NCBI GenBank assembly: GCA_023055355.1
Contig: JALJCS010000024.1
Coordinates: forward strand, 8,261,501-8,325,500
Direction of reading: 5' to 3'
Source: Agelaius tricolor
Taxonomy: Eukaryota > Chordata > Aves > Passeriformes > Icteridae
DNA: 64,000 nucleotides
The notes below the pieces were generated by a model. The model made no database searches. It was not told the origin of the DNA and saw nothing but the letters and a program-made list of their open reading frames with translations. Below are positions 47,101 through 60,800 of the stretch, in pieces (the first letter of the stretch is position 1; every line of letters begins with the position of its first letter). Position numbers and translations under genes: made by a program.

Positions 47101-50100
47101 GCAGTGACCCTGACACACAGAGCCTATGCTGTACCTACAGAGGTGCAAGTTTTTTGAGCTGGACACAAGCAGAAGCCAAGTCTCAGGCTCTCCCAGGGCT
47201 CTGAGCTGCAGACAAGTTCCTTTCTTACTGAAAATCTCCCCAGGGTGTCCCACACTGGGGAGCTTGCACATGCACAGCTCAGAGAGACAAAATCACAAGA
47301 TCCTTTATTCAAGTAAGGCTTTCCATTTGTTTTTAGCAAGAGCATTTCTTCATGTCAGAGGGGATATATGTGCCTGAGAGACCTTTTTTAGTAAGAGGTT
47401 TTACATACTGAGGTAATAATTTAGAGGGGAAGGAGTAGGTTTAAGGCAGACAGTAACCTAAGCATTTAAGGATATGATCAAATCAAGTTTACAGAGCAAT
47501 AAATTGGGTTTAAATGGCCCAGTACATGGAAGGCCCTGTAATCCCAGGATGGACATTCACTGGGGTGGTTTCTGTGTTCCTTATTAGATCTGCTCTCATT
47601 TTCAGCTCAGAGCTCTCAAATGCTGCTCTGGCTTCCACCAGCAAGACCAAAGGGACAAACTGCAGCTGAGGGTCAGAATGGCTCAGGGCTGCTCTGGGCA
47701 TAGGCATCACCCTCTCACCTCACCTGTCCTTCTGCACTGAGAGCAGCAGAAAGGACCTCCCTGATCAAACACCAGATGTGCAGACATCAGATACCTTCTC
47801 CCCAGAGCTGGCTTTCCCAGGTGATACAGTCATCACATTTAGATCTGCTATTAGCTGTGCAGAAGATACCTGAGGTTCAAAAATATTTTCGCACACAAAG
47901 CAGATTCCATGTGAAGGGCTATCTCAGATCAATTCAGGTGTAAAGATGGACAACCTTGGTGGGTGCAGACATGATAAAACTCCCTGGGGACCAAAGCTCA
48001 CTGGATATGACCCAGCCCTGCCCTGGAAATAACTGAGCTGAGACAGAACTGAGCCAGTATTATGGTTCTCAAGATGGCTAACACCCACTGCTCACATGGT
48101 GATATTCACTTAACTGCATATATCACACAGAGGATGTAGAAACAACACTGGTGGACTGATGGAGTATCCTCTCAATTTAGCTAGGACAAATTCTTTTCTC
48201 TGCTCCATGTTCTTTTTCAGAAGTTCAAACAAATCCTGAGACCATAGTGAGCATCTCTTGACCTGTAATATCAAAGTGAATTCTCAGGGATACCTTTTTA
48301 AGAGATATATGGACAGTTCTCTGAAGATCTGTTGGTGTACAGAACCTCTGTCAGGTTAATGTTCTTGAAAGAAGAATAGAGACTCTGTGAATTAATAGAA
48401 AAACAGTTTTTAATAGAAAGAAAACTCACAGCAGAACTGTGAGGACCTGGCAAAGAACCTCTCTTGTCTCCATCTCTTTTTCTTTCTTCTGAGAAGATAA
48501 AAACAATTTTTAGTAATAGAAGGGGAAGGGAAGATTCCACAAGCAAGTCACCAGCAGCCAGTATCCTTTTATTCAATGCTGTAATCTTCCTTCCAACACG
48601 CCAAACACAAGAGCACTCACAGTGACCAATTCCTTCCACATAACATGGGAAAGCATGTACAGAATCTGGAATCAATGGGGAAAATAATCTAGATCAAGTG
48701 ATTCCTGACAGTGATGGGAGATGAAGTGACTTTCCCCAGCCACAGAAGGAGCAGCACAGCAGACAGGCACTGCAGCAGGAGAGGAACAGCCCCGTGGGAG
48801 AGGCACCTGCCAGGGCAAAGGAGCCAGAGAGAAGCAAACCATGGTGCTGCCCTTTGCATTCTCACTGCCCTCACAGCAGTGCTGCAGCTGGATGTTGGAG
48901 AGGAAGGAGGGCCTGGTTCCAGCCCATTCATCCCCTCCTGGGTGTATCCCTATCTGCTGGCAGCCAGGATCAGTTTGCAAACATTAAAAACGGCTTATTT
49001 AGAAAGATATAAGAAAAACTGAGGTGGGGAGATAGGTGTGTCTTGAGATAATCAATGAGCATAAAGAAAAATAAAACCCAGAGTATTTGAAAGACTTCTA
49101 GCAGGTGCTTTACAGTTTAAAGTAGATAATTGCATTCTAGCTGGATGGCTTTAAAGCAAAAAATGTCACTGAAAATGAACTGATAAATCTAACTGATTTT
49201 TTTTTTCATAGCTCTTCCTACTTTTGCCTGAGGAAAGTGAAATGACCAGCACTGCTCCTCTCCACCCATATTTCTAGAGAAAAGGGACATGTTTCCCAAC
49301 TTCAGATGAAGATATTATGGCAGGAACTCAATCTGCACAGTGAGGATGGAGAGAGAGAACATGTCTGGGAGGAGACACTCCAGTCCTTCCATCACTTATT
49401 CAGGTTCCAGTTCCTCAGTGCCTGTGATCATTTTCTGAGACAGCAATTCAGTCTCCAGTGTGCTAACTGGAAAAGTTAGGAAGTCACCCTTATTTTGCAG
49501 ACCATTAAGTTTTGAACTCCAATGCTACACAAAGCCATATTTCTAGTTTTACTTGCTACAGGTCTGCAGACTGGCTTTACAGAGGTTTGCTGAAGCAAAC
49601 ATTGATTAATGAGACAAGGCAGTAGTCAATGAAAGCAACAAATGGGTGGACTCAGGAGGACTGACTCTTGAGAACAATTAATGTGTGGACATGCCATCTG
49701 GGCTGGCAGCATGCAGGGCAGTTCACTACCTGCTGCCACTGCTGGCACTGCACCAAGGAGAATCAGAGCATCTGTCAGTCCCCAGGATCTGAAACAGAAA
49801 ACTGCAGCACAGAGAGCTTCAAAACAAACCTTGAACATCAAGACCCTCAGGCAAATCCCTAGAAGAAAATAGCTAGAGATAATATGGAAGTAACTGTATT
49901 AAAAATAAAACATTGTATTGTTTCCTATGCAAGAAAAAATTCATATACATGGACTTTTCTCTGTTCCTCTTTGACTGCAGATGCAACTCTTTTCTCAAAA
50001 TTTATTTTGATTACCTTAATTGACATCAAAATCATATGTTTTCTCTGTGAATATCTTAAAGTAAAATTTCAGATTTTCAGCTATAGGATTCAGTTTTGTC

Positions 50101-51000
50101 TCCCATTTCTCCCAGTTCATTTAAATAAGGTCAAGGTTCTTTCCAAAGAGGTGCTGAATCAGTTAGGAAAAATTATAGTGAGCAAGCCATATCTCACTTT
50201 ACTGCTTATCATTGGCCTTCAAGGGTTTCTCTATTGAAAAACAAAATTTCTCTGGCATTGCTGGGTATTTAACCAAAATGCAGGGAGGAATATCACTATT
50301 CTGCCTCCCTTTTTCTGCAAAAGAAACACAGTCTAGATATGAGCTACTGCCAGGAGTTGACACCATCAGTCTTAAAAGGGGAAAATTGATTTTGCAATCT
50401 CACAGTGAATCACACAGAAGCAGCAAGTTAACCAGGGCTACCTTGTGATCTTGTGCCCAGTAGAAACCATTATTGCTTCCAGTGGATAGGTTTTTATGGG
50501 ATTGGAAGTGAAATATCAGGAATCAGTGTCAAAAATCAAGATTTAAGTGCTTAATCACCATAATCTTCATTTCAGAAGAGATATTTTGACTTTTGCTTCA
50601 AGACAGCTGAATTGCAAAAAGGCAGACAATTCAGAACTCTGTGAATAAATTAGAAAATAAATTAACCAAATTACTATGTTTACTTTTCTTTCTCCCATGC
50701 TTCACCCCTTTGACCTTACTTTCTACAATATCAGACTTAACCTCAGCATATAAATATAAACTTTGACTAAAATTGACTGGGCACTGCAAGCTGAGATGAA
50801 TTACCTAAGTGTTATAAGGGGTCTTTTTGCAGGTCCTGCATGAGACTTTCTCAGGGCCTAATCCAAATTATTGGATCCTTCTAAGTTATTAGAAAATATT
50901 CTGCTATCTGCCACAGGCACTTGACTGGGTTATCAATGAAGAAGAATGGCTATATGTTTGTATTAAAGAGATAATCAGTCTCTGCAATATTTGCTTCAGA
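44141..51000. other. Unique DNA with small repeats, no gene supported
   Basis: Contains a 10-bp hairpin at 44,463-44,489 (TAAAGCAGGA/TCCTGCTTTA, 7-base loop), an A12 run near 45,894 and a GC-richer patch at about 48,690-48,970 with frames of 102-103 codons on opposite strands. The 166-codon plus frame at 46,162-46,662 is rich in leucine, phenylalanine and serine and has no domain; it lies in pyrimidine-rich DNA and is not called. A short GGGAGATGAAGTGACTT block near 48,717 recalls the MIR-type SINE core, but the match is too short to claim. Confidence 0.45.
45816..45858 (+). repeat. GACAGACAT/GACAT short tandem repeat
   Basis: GACAGACAT units alternate with GACAT (ACATGAGACAGACATGACAT then GACAGACATGACAGACATG). 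The repeat is imperfect, with about five units. Confidence 0.9.
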
Positions 51001-54000
51001 GAATGAATCATAGAAAACACAGCTTTCAGCTGAGGTGTTCATGTCTGTATTACGCATCAGCAGGCTTGATCATAGTGGAACTTTAACAAGACATTTGTGT
51101 AGAGAAGTTGAAGTTGTCTAATTACAGATTGTCTAGGAGCATCTTTTGTTCCCAGTGGGACCTGGCCTATTTTCAGAGTAGTCTGGCTGGAGAGAAAGGA
51201 TTGGTTTACCTGTCTCCATTACTGAAAGCTAACATGACTGAAGGCAGTGACACTTTGCACTTGCCAGGAAAATTCTCTCCTATTAGACGCTAAGTTCAGC
51301 TTAATGCTTTAATTGTTGGACATCTAGAATTGTGTTTTATTGAAGCTCAGCAATAAGAAGAGATGCACCTGATGGAAGTTTGTGTGCTCACTGAAATTTA
51401 GAAAAAAATTTGAAAACCTCTGTTATTTTCAAGCAAGAAAACTTGCAAATTTTATCTGAGTAGATTCTGTCATTCCATGTCTTCACAAATGAAGACATCA
51501 TAGGGTGAAGACACCATGGTAATGGAACTATCTTTCTTATACACAAAGTGTTGACTGAATTACAAGCCACTAACTTTGCTAATTTTGAGACTACTATCAC
51601 TAGTCAGGAACCCACAAGGGAAGTTTCTGAGAAGAGAGCTGAGTGTGTAGTCAGGTAGTTGAACTCCGAGTTGCATGTGGAAGACATGAGATGTCCTAAA
51701 ATAGTATTCAAAATGTTCATGAACCCAAGATGAGTTTAGAAGATGCAATGGTAGACCAAGAGATGGATGTAAGTCACATTTCAACAAATGCTGAAAGTGT
51801 TGAAACAAATGCTGGGTGCCTGCTCTAAAATGGCCCTTCTCACATTAGAATGTTGGCAAGCCCAGGAAACCCTTTTGTGAAGAGGTAGAAGTGAGATCTT
51901 ACTGCTTGGTTTGCTTGGTGTCCAGGCTTTTCTATCCATTTTACTATTGCTGCTGGGGTTTTGGAAACAAATTTCATAATTACCAGTCTGAGGACAGAGA
52001 TTTTACAGATGACTAAGACCAATATTCTTGAGACCCTATAAACAGCTGTCCTAAGTGAGCCCCTTTGAGCTCTCCTGTGCCACAGGCAGCTCCCTCGGCA
52101 TGGAACACTCTTGGAGCTCACAAACCCTTCAGCTGGCAATATTCGAAAGCCCATTGATAATGGCAAGATTTAGGCTGATACCCCACAGGACATTCCTCAA
52201 GGTGCAAGCCATGCCTGATGAGAAACACAAAGGGATTTGATGCATTTCACCAAACTTGAGGTGAGTTTTTGATTGGTACCTTTGTGCACAAATAAAGATC
52301 TATACCTCTCTGACTCTTGCACCTTTATGTATTGGTATCCTTTGTACTCTTACCTTTTCTCATCCTGGTCTCAATGTAAATAATCATAAATTTATTCCAA
52401 TCTGATTTTCCTATCCATGCTTCATCTATACAGAGTAACAGAGTGAACTTTGTCATCGAGGTCTGTTGAGGTTGTACTTTCATAAATACTTATTAAAACC
52501 TATTTATTGTCAATCACCTTGATGGTGATCCTTTAAGAGGCCAAAACCACTCATTTGTAACACAGGTCAAAATAACTTTTTTTAAGTCAGTAATTTTGTC
52601 CGGTGTTGCCATTGTGAATTAGAAGAGAATCAGTTAAATCACCGAAAACTTGATTATGATCAGTTAACCATCTACTGATTCTCACGACTCTCATCCAAAA
52701 CCTTGTAGAATGGTGAAAAGACATGCAAATCCTAGCATTGGCATAGATTCCACAACCATGATAATAACCCTGTAAGCAACAATATCTATTAGGAAAAAAA
52801 AAAACCTGAACAAAAAGTGCATCAATGATAATGAAATCAGAAAGCTGAGAGTCCACTACAGTGTTTCAATCAGTCTGTAAAGCAATATAGCATTAGAAAA
52901 TCAGTATATTTTTTCTGATCCACTGAGTGAAAGTGGATATCTGCCTAATTATTAATTTGGTAGACATGTTTTCATAAACAGCAGCATACTTTTATTAAAG
53001 GACCCTAGCTGATGTGCAAAAAATAATAATACCCCATTTTGTAGCCAGAAGCTGTTTAGGTAAGAAAGGAAATTCCCTATGTATTGGCTTTTAAAATTCC
53101 ACTGAGGAGACCCAGGAACATCCATCTCCTCTTGACAAGTGATAGTACAGAGAAAAGTTATCAATAAGCACATTTTGATTGCCACAGAAATCAGAAAACA
53201 CTCTCTGGTAGACTTGATAGAGAACCAAATCCTAAAAGCAAAAGATTTCATGTGAAAACTCTCTATTCCCAGCAGGACTCTGTACCATGAAAATTAGCAG
53301 GTGTAATGTCCCAGGCAGTTATTTTCAGATCATATGGAGTACTAAGTGATTTCAGAGATAACCAGGAACAACATATGCACTGATTTAATATGAAATACTT
53401 TAATTGTTCTGAGAAAAGGAGTAGGATGCCAATGTCACAGCCTTATTAAATATAGCCTTTACACTGAACAGGAGAACATTCATGCTTAGATAAAGTAAGA
53501 GCTGTGTGGCAGATTACCTAATTGGGAGAAGCAGTTGGGCTCATATCTCCCTCTGCATTGCCACGTCCTGCACATTCACACCCAGCTCTCCCTGCAGCCA
53601 GCACCTCCTCCAGCATCCATTAGGTCCTGTAATGTGGTCCTCACTTTCTGCTCACTTAGTCAGCCCCAGCAGGGGAAATATTTGCAGTAGGATGTCTTCT
53701 GTAATAATCCAGCTGGTATTTAGAGTCTGCAGACCACTTTTTCCCTCTGCTGCAGAAGTTCAGTTGTGCGTGGGTGGAATTCATCTTACCCAAATATAGT
53801 CCACAGAAAGAAATAAGCACTGCTGGGCAAGATTCTCCTGCTCTATTTTAGGCACTGACCTCAGGATGAGATTTCTGTCACCAAGCCCCTATTTCTCTTC
53901 TCTGCCAGTACAGTGGGCCTGTGATGACTCACTCAGATGTAGGAGTCTACAGCTGGTCTGATGAATGCTGCCTGGAGGCTCTTGAAGGTAAGGGCAAGAC

Positions 54001-56398
54001 CTTGGACTGGAGGTAAATAAACCCTTACAAAAAGCAAATGTAAAAATCAGATGTGAGTGGCAGGCCAGACTGCTGAGGAGATAAACTGCATCAGGACTGA
54101 GGCAAGCACCTAACTGCTGGTGCTGGATTTTAAAACATCCCTGGTACAAATGTTCTGGGATTCAGAAATACCTGAGCTTGTACCTGCTACATTTAATCTT
54201 GTTCTGGCGTGCTTTTGTCTGAGTTGTTGTTACACATTGCTAGATGAAAAGTTTGATGTTTCAGTGATTAACAAGGACTTCCTTAAATTTGATAGCTGTT
54301 AATAAAGACAAAATTCATTAATTTGAAAGGCAGTAGCTATTCCTTAATAGCAGCTTATGTAGATGAGAGATAGGTGGAAGAGCATGTCATTGAACATCAG
54401 CAACATAGGAGGTGGACACTTCACCTGCCTGATAAATTTATCTGAGACTTCTCCCAGCATCTCATTTGTAATAATCTGTATCAATGTCTCTAAAAAAACA
54501 TTTTTTATATGTATATTGAAAAAAAATAGTTTATTTATTTTACACATTTTAGTTTATTTATCAAAATATTATATTAAAATACATTAATGCACTTATTCCA
54601 ATATAATTATTTGGGCTTCAGTTTTCTTGGGTTTCTGTTTTTGTTTTGTTTTTAAATTAAAAAATCTTTTAAATTCCATTCTATAAAACAACAAAAATGT
54701 CTGTCTTTCATGATTGTCAAGTCTTCCAAAACGTTTTTATGTAGACTGTGGCATTCTCAGCACTCATCAAGGATATCACCAGTGCCAGCAACCAGAGCTG
54801 ACTGAAGACAAGCTATTCAAATGAGAAGTTTCTGACTCAGGTAAATAAAAAGTATCACAGCAATCCAACAACAGATTAGAAACTCCAGAAGACTGTTGGC
54901 TAGGAAAAGGCTTTAGGATTAATATCCAAATCCAAACAATAATGAAAAGCCTAGTATTCTTGAGAGGAAAAGAAATTCTTGAGCTGTTCATTCTTTCAGA
55001 AAAAGGGTGGATTTATACCTTGAATGGTAACATACACAATCTACATTACAGCTAAATGGAATAAAAAGCATTTCACACAAATTCAGAATCATATTCTATC
55101 ATTAAAATCTCACTTCTGAAAACATATAAGAGTTTCTTTAGAAGAAAGTTGGAAATCTTTGTGCAGTTACTGTGTACCTTTGCCTCATTCCAAGGCAATA
55201 AACTCTTATGTTTTGGGAAGCAGAAGCTGCAATCACAGAACTAGATTCCTTTCCTCCAAAACTTCATTGCCATCTCTGTGAAACTTGAGGCATGGCAAAG
55301 CATAAGGTAGAAAGATGAAGTCTGAAATCAAACACTGTTAAGTATTAAAAGTTATATTGAATAGTCAGTTGAACTGCTGAAAAGTTTACATCATTGCACA
55401 CTCACACATGAGCATCAGTTGATGTTCCAGTACTATTAGACAAAAAAGCTGATCTATTTCTTTTAATTTTGATCACATCCCTTCTCCAACTGTACAACAT
55501 GAGCAGCACTCTAAAATCAGCGTGCATTGCACTTGCTTTGTAGCAGAAGAATTTGGCCTAATTTTTAAAGAGCTTTCTAAGAGCTTCTTCAACTGCAGAA
55601 ATTGGCCCACTTTCCTCATAGTCTAAATATCTGACAGAGCCAATTTTTTTACCATAGTCACAATACAGTTTGTAAGATACTTTTGCAAAGATTCAACTTT
55701 ATTTCCCTAATTATACATTTGATAGGAGCTTGGCATTCCAACTTAGTTCCTGAAGCCTTAAGATTGTTACAGCTACTTATTCCAAACAATTTCTGGACTA
55801 TATTCCCAGAAATTTCGGGGATAACCTACAATCAATTGATTTGATTTCCAGAGTTTTGAATAAAACATTGGATTCCTTCTCATGCAGAGCTGCACTGAGT
55901 GCTCATTGCACAAGCATGACCACGACAGTGCATTCAGGTTTGTTCACCCAGCTGTGGATGTCTGTAACTGAGGTTTTTTTCAACACTAATGAATATTGGG
56001 TTCTAATGCTTTAAGACTTGTTTCATGCTACTTTTTTTTATGCTTTTCTTTACATTAAAAATTGGAGTAGATGAAGTGTTGTAGTAAAATAATTGTCTCT
56101 TTTGACTACTAGGAAGCAGTGAGTGAGTACAGGAAAAAACAGTCCTGCAGTATAGAACAAATTCATTAAGCTTTTAGTTGTCTAAATCTATGCAGAGTTT
56201 TGTGCATTTATTTCACAAGCAAAGTGTCATCACTTTAAAGCCACCCACTCCCTCTCCTCTCTCTGTGTGTTTTCCAAAATGGTTTCCCTGTTGGTCTTTG
56301 ACATACATGACCATTTGATAATGGAATTTTCTGTGAATTTCCTTCCTTTTATTCCATGATTTACTGGTAGTTATAATGTTCATGCTTACACTCTCTTT
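51001..56398. other. AT-rich unique DNA, no gene seen
   Basis: No recognised gene or repeat. The largest open frames (108 minus at 51,840-52,166; 99 minus at 52,952-53,251; 97 plus at 53,506-53,799) overlap others and lack domains. Strongly AT-rich at about 54,480-54,680. Confidence 0.45.
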
Positions 56399-56507
56399 AA
56401 GAAAAAAAAAAAGTAAAAAAGAATATGAGAGAGCAGAAGGGATAAGAGAAAAGGATGAAGAAAGAAGTAGGAAGGAAAAATAAGAAAGAGGAGGAGGGGA
56501 AAAAGTA
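56399..56507 (+). repeat. Purine-rich tract
   Basis: About 110 bases almost entirely A and G on the plus strand, interrupted by a few T and one C: an A-run (11) then AAGTAAAAAAG, AGAGAGCAGAAGGG, AAAAGGATGAAGAAAGAAG, GGAAGGAAAAATAAG and AGGAGGAGGGGAAAAAG. Such tracts can form triplex (H-DNA) structures; that is inference. Confidence 0.85.
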
Positions 56508-58500
56508 TTTTCATGAAGAATCATTAAGATTTGAATGCAGCTGCATTTTTATCTCTTACAAGAAAAAAATACAATTCTATACATGACTTGTATAGAATAG
56601 CCCTCCAAGGATAGCACTCCAAGGCATGGAGTTGAATATTGATGTCACAATATTTTCCCTTAGAAAATTGAATTGAATGAATTTGGCACAATGCAATATT
56701 GCAACATTCACTTTTTGTCATCTTTCATATTTTTGCTTAGCTGAAAAGAGAAAATTATTCTGTGGAGCTGAATCCAAATACAAGACAAATGTACTTATTG
56801 CACTTGCTTTATAGATGTACAGGTAAATTACTCTGAATGCCCATGTAACAGAAAGTGATTTGTTTAAATGGAAAAGCTTTTGTGTTTATTCTGTGAGACA
56901 TGAAAATGTATCACTGAACACATGATTGTGCTGAAGTAAGAGGCATTTGAAGCACACAAACATGCCACATCTCCTGAACGGACAGAGTTCTTGGATGCTT
57001 TTGCAAACACTCAATATTTCAGAGGTGTTTCAAGTCCTAATTCATGTTCTTTTTTAATAATATTGTCCAAGAAGCAGCACTTTTAAAGAAGTTTTTAGCC
57101 ACAAGTGAAGCTTTATTGACAAAAAAAAAAAAAAAAAAAACCAAACCAGAAAGTAGCTCTGTGTTTTCATCAACAGCTATTTTGAAAGTCCCCAGCTTTC
57201 ATAAATTGAAATATCTGTAATCATGATCTGGCCCCACTGACTCCATGAGCTGGCAGTGGAGCAGAGCAGGGAACTCAGCCCCACTCTCAGCCATCTGCAG
57301 CTTCAGCAGCCACAACCCTGTCAGCAAAGACTCACACCAGGGAAACTGCCTGGTAGAGAAATAGTAGTATTTAGTCCACTAAAGTGCAATTCTAACACAG
57401 CCCTATTACTTTAAGGACTCAAAATCCTGTCTTTGCATGCTAGTTTACTTTAAACTCACTTGCACATCACAGTGATTAGTCTAGACACATTCTCTGTGTT
57501 TTAGAAACCACAACCAAGAAAATATCAACATTTGCACAAGCACTTAGACACATAAATGCACTTTAAAGTCCAGCTCTGAGACTTTTGCCAGCAGCTCGTG
57601 TCAGCTGGTTCAGCTCCTTACCAGCAGAATTGTTAACTCACTCCTCTGGGTGTGAGCATCAGCTGCCTACAGGTCAGAGTGGAGCATTCCCAGGGGACAC
57701 CCAGAGCAGTGCAGACTGTGTGCCAGCCTCCTTTCCCAGGCAGAAATCAATGCCACTGATAATATGTTCCATTAATAAAGATAATGCCCAGAGACTTCAT
57801 TCAAAATCAAATCATGAGAAATTATATTGATTTCTTTCTGAAAGAGAATAAACCTGAGAAAGAGCTTGCAAACCCTACACTGTAACACTCTTTTCTACCA
57901 TATTCAAGAGGTTAATACAAATAAGATTTGCTATTATAGTGTCTGTGTCAGAAGGTGATTGACCTGGAAATAACTCTTTTCTGATGAAAGGAGAAACAGG
58001 GATTAGTAATTCTGGGAAAATGACCTCTGTGTTGTAGATTTAAACAGATTAAGAGCTAGCAGTGCAGCAAAATCAAATATTGATAAATATTGAAAGCCAT
58101 TTCTAGTTTTAAAGCTACCCCAGTTAAAAATTACTTGAGTTACTTGAGTTTTATGGTCAGACTTTTTGAGAGGCATGTTCTTGACACATTTTTGGGGACT
58201 GCATTGAGTAACAATGTAAAAAGGGAAAAATTAGCAAGAAGCAGTAGGGTTTCTAATGAAGTATATAAGTGAAGTGGCAGCTGTCTTTGCATGGAAGAGA
58301 ATGGGAATTGTTCAAAAATTTTGCCTTCAAGAAACAAAAAAGGAGTGAAATCGGAATGACCACTATTAAAAATAGTTTAGCTGCACTTCTAAATACTTTT
58401 AATCTGTGAATGTCATGAAAAGATTATTTTGCTAGTTCAAGTTAGTGAGGAGCAAAGTGAGCCAGGAAGAATGTGAGATAGTTACTGGATTATGTAGATG
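56508..58500. other. AT-rich unique DNA with hairpin and A20 run
   Basis: A perfect 10-bp stem, ATTCTATACA (56,574-56,583) and TGTATAGAAT (56,589-56,598), surrounds a 5-base loop. An uninterrupted A20 run lies at 57,121-57,140. TTACTTGAG is duplicated at 58,131-58,148. A GC-richer patch lies at about 57,230-57,350. No gene is recognised. Confidence 0.5.
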
Positions 58501-59092
58501 TGTAGTGGGATAACCCTGGCTGGATTCCAGGCACACACCAAAGTCCCTCTATCCCTGCCCTCTGCAGCCCTGTGAGGGAGGGAAAATACAATGAAAGGGT
58601 CATGGTTTGAGATAAGGACTGGGAGAGGTCACTCACCAAAAACCATCACAGGCAGAGCAAACTTGAATTAGTGATACTAATTGGATTTATTACTAACAAA
58701 ATCAGAGCATGAGAATGAGAAACAAAACCTTTAAAAGAGTTCCTCTCAGCCCTCCCTCATTCCCAGCTCTGCCTCCTCCCCCCAGAAGCACACAGAGACA
58801 GGGAATGGGGATTATGGTCAGCTCATCACACACTGTTCCTGCTGCTGCTCCACCCTGGGGTCCCTCCCATGGGAGAGAGTCCTCCAAGAACATCTCCAAC
58901 ATGAGTCCATCACCAGGGCATCAGTCCTCCCCAGACTGCTGCAGTGTGGGTCACTCTTCCCTCTTGGACCCAAGGTAAGTCACTCTTCTGTGTTGGCTCT
59001 GCTGGTCATGGGCGAAGCTTCTGGCAGCTGCTCACAAAAGCCACCCCTGCATCTCCCCTGCAACCAAAACCTGGCCATCAAAACCCAAACCA
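58501..59092 (-). mobile_element. Probable solo LTR of an avian ERVL-type endogenous retrovirus, internally shortened
   Basis: The plus strand begins TGTAGTGGGATAACCCTGGC and ends with ...GGGCGAAGCTTCTGGCAGCT, GCTCACAAAAGCCACCCCTG and CAACCAAAACCTGGCC. Read on the minus strand it starts near TGGTTTGGGTTTTG and ends CCCACTACA, the TG...CA ends expected of an LTR. I recognise this as an avian ERVL-type LTR from memory of bird genomes. A minus-strand AATAAA (plus TTTATT at 58,686-58,691) fits a polyadenylation signal. The middle appears shortened relative to family members. No retroviral coding region adjoins it on either side and no clean target-site duplication is visible, so it is an old solo LTR. 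Confidence 0.65.
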
Positions 59093-60624
59093 AACCCAAA
59101 AGCTACTTGATTTCCTTCTTTGACAAATGAGCAGACAGAAACAGGGAAATATTCAGTGAACGCAGAAAGGACCTGGTTCATCACTCTGTGAGGCTGGAAA
59201 GTTACTGCACAACTTTCTGGTATTCTGTCTTGTTTAGTCTTCCCTGTAATCAAGGGACTACAACTATTAACCTTGGTAATAAAAAGGAGAATGCTTTAAG
59301 CTTGAATAAGATAGTTAAAAAAAAAACAAACAAAAAACAAACAAAAAAACCCCCACAAGAACCAATGAAAAACCCGGAAAATACTTCAGTTAATTCAAGT
59401 TGTCCCTGTGAGCTGGCATTGCAGTAGATGAACTCCAGACTTATTTGCTGCCTAAATTATACTGCATTTCTCTAAATAGCATTTCCTGGCTCAGACTGAC
59501 CCAGAGGAACTCACTCTGACATGCATCAAGAATTGAGTGGTGCAATCTGAAGCAGTTCACAAGTATTGCTTTTGAGAATTATGGGGGACAGGTGAAAACA
59601 GAAACCTTGGAAAGAGGTTGTTGCATATCTATTTTTTAAAAAGTGGGTGGAGTAGGAAGGCAGAAATGCCACAACATTAACCTTGTCAGGCTAGTTCTAA
59701 CACTCAAAATACTGCAACAAAAAACTATTTTACAAGCCCCTAAAGAGCCAGCAACAGCAACACGAATATCTCAAGGCCAACTGATGTCAAACAATGCATT
59801 TTATGCTAAAATAGATCCAAAACACTTAAAAGAAATAGATGTGATATGCTGTGTTTTTACCTTAAAGACCATGAAAACCTACTAATTTGACTTTTTGTTT
59901 GAATCAGCTTGGGGAATGTCCTGTAGATGAGGGATCCCAGGCTCAGTTTCCTAAGCTAGTCCTGCCATTAATAGCAAAAAGTCCCTGACTGCTCTCCTGA
60001 GCAGCATGTGGGTAAACAGGAGGCATTTTGCTGTCTAACATTAAGGGATTTAAAGTAGCTTGAATACCCTCCTAGAGGTTTTTTTTTTTTCTAAATGACT
60101 GCTCTAGCTGAAATTGTTAGAAGCTATATACAATTGCCTGAAAACCTAATGCCAAGTGCTATCAGTGTTCACTGTCAAATTAGAAGGATGTCCTGTGACT
60201 TCCTGCAAAACTCTGTCCCATTTCTGGCATTTTTCAGTATTTCCATTTATGACTCATACAAGAGCTGGGAGTGCTCCTTATGAAATTTGTATACAATCTA
60301 AACTTTAATGTGAGTTTCAAGCTCTACAGGTGTAGAATTAAAATTGATCAGATGGAGTCTGAAATAAATAATTTGGCAAGGACAGGTGAAAAGGTAGGAA
60401 TAGTCAGCTGCACAAATAGAAGATGGAAACCACTGGATGAAATTAAGTTTTGGAGAAAAGGTTCAGATCTGAAAATTGATGGGTTTGCAGTGTCACACAC
60501 CTGCACTGTTTCTACCTCCCTCCTTCTGACATTTAGAAGCAGGTGGTTTTTATGCAAGATGTGAAGAAATCCTCACCTTCCCTCCAGCTTTGGCATGGTC
60601 TCAGCAGTAATCCTGCCTTTCATC
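59093..60624. other. AT-rich unique DNA
   Basis: An A-rich CAAACAAAAAAC simple tract lies at about 59,319-59,352 and a T run near 60,080. Open frames of 79-97 codons have no domain. Confidence 0.45.
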
Positions 60625-60800
60625 CAGAATATGATAATTAGAGAAAGATGGGAGCACTGGAATACAAATCAGAGAGTGACAAGGATAATCAGAGCCCAAG
60701 GAAAAATGGCTTTTCAGGGGCAGTTGAAAGAAATGCAGTTGTTTAGGCTAGAGAACACTGAGAGAAAACAACAATCATGGGATGCATAAAAGGCTCTTGC
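60625..60800 (+). mobile_element. Possible old CR1-like LINE relic
   Basis: GAGAAAGATGGGAGCACTGG, AATCAGAGAGTGACAAGGAT, then CAGTTGAAAGAAATGCAGTT, GTTTAGGCTAGAGAA and TGGGATGCATAAAAG follow the order of an old CR1 segment (hydrophilic RT C-terminus, 'TTGAA..A.CTGGG.TTGTTTAG.CT.GAGAA'). The match is weak and by eye only. Confidence 0.4.

Noticed and set aside
48700..48760. MIR-type SINE core
   Set aside because: Only one short block (GAAGTGACTT...CCAGCCACAG) is similar; no flanking tRNA-like promoter or tail.
57080..57140. Processed pseudogene ending in the A20 run
   Set aside because: No recognisable coding sequence upstream and no target-site duplication flanking the run.
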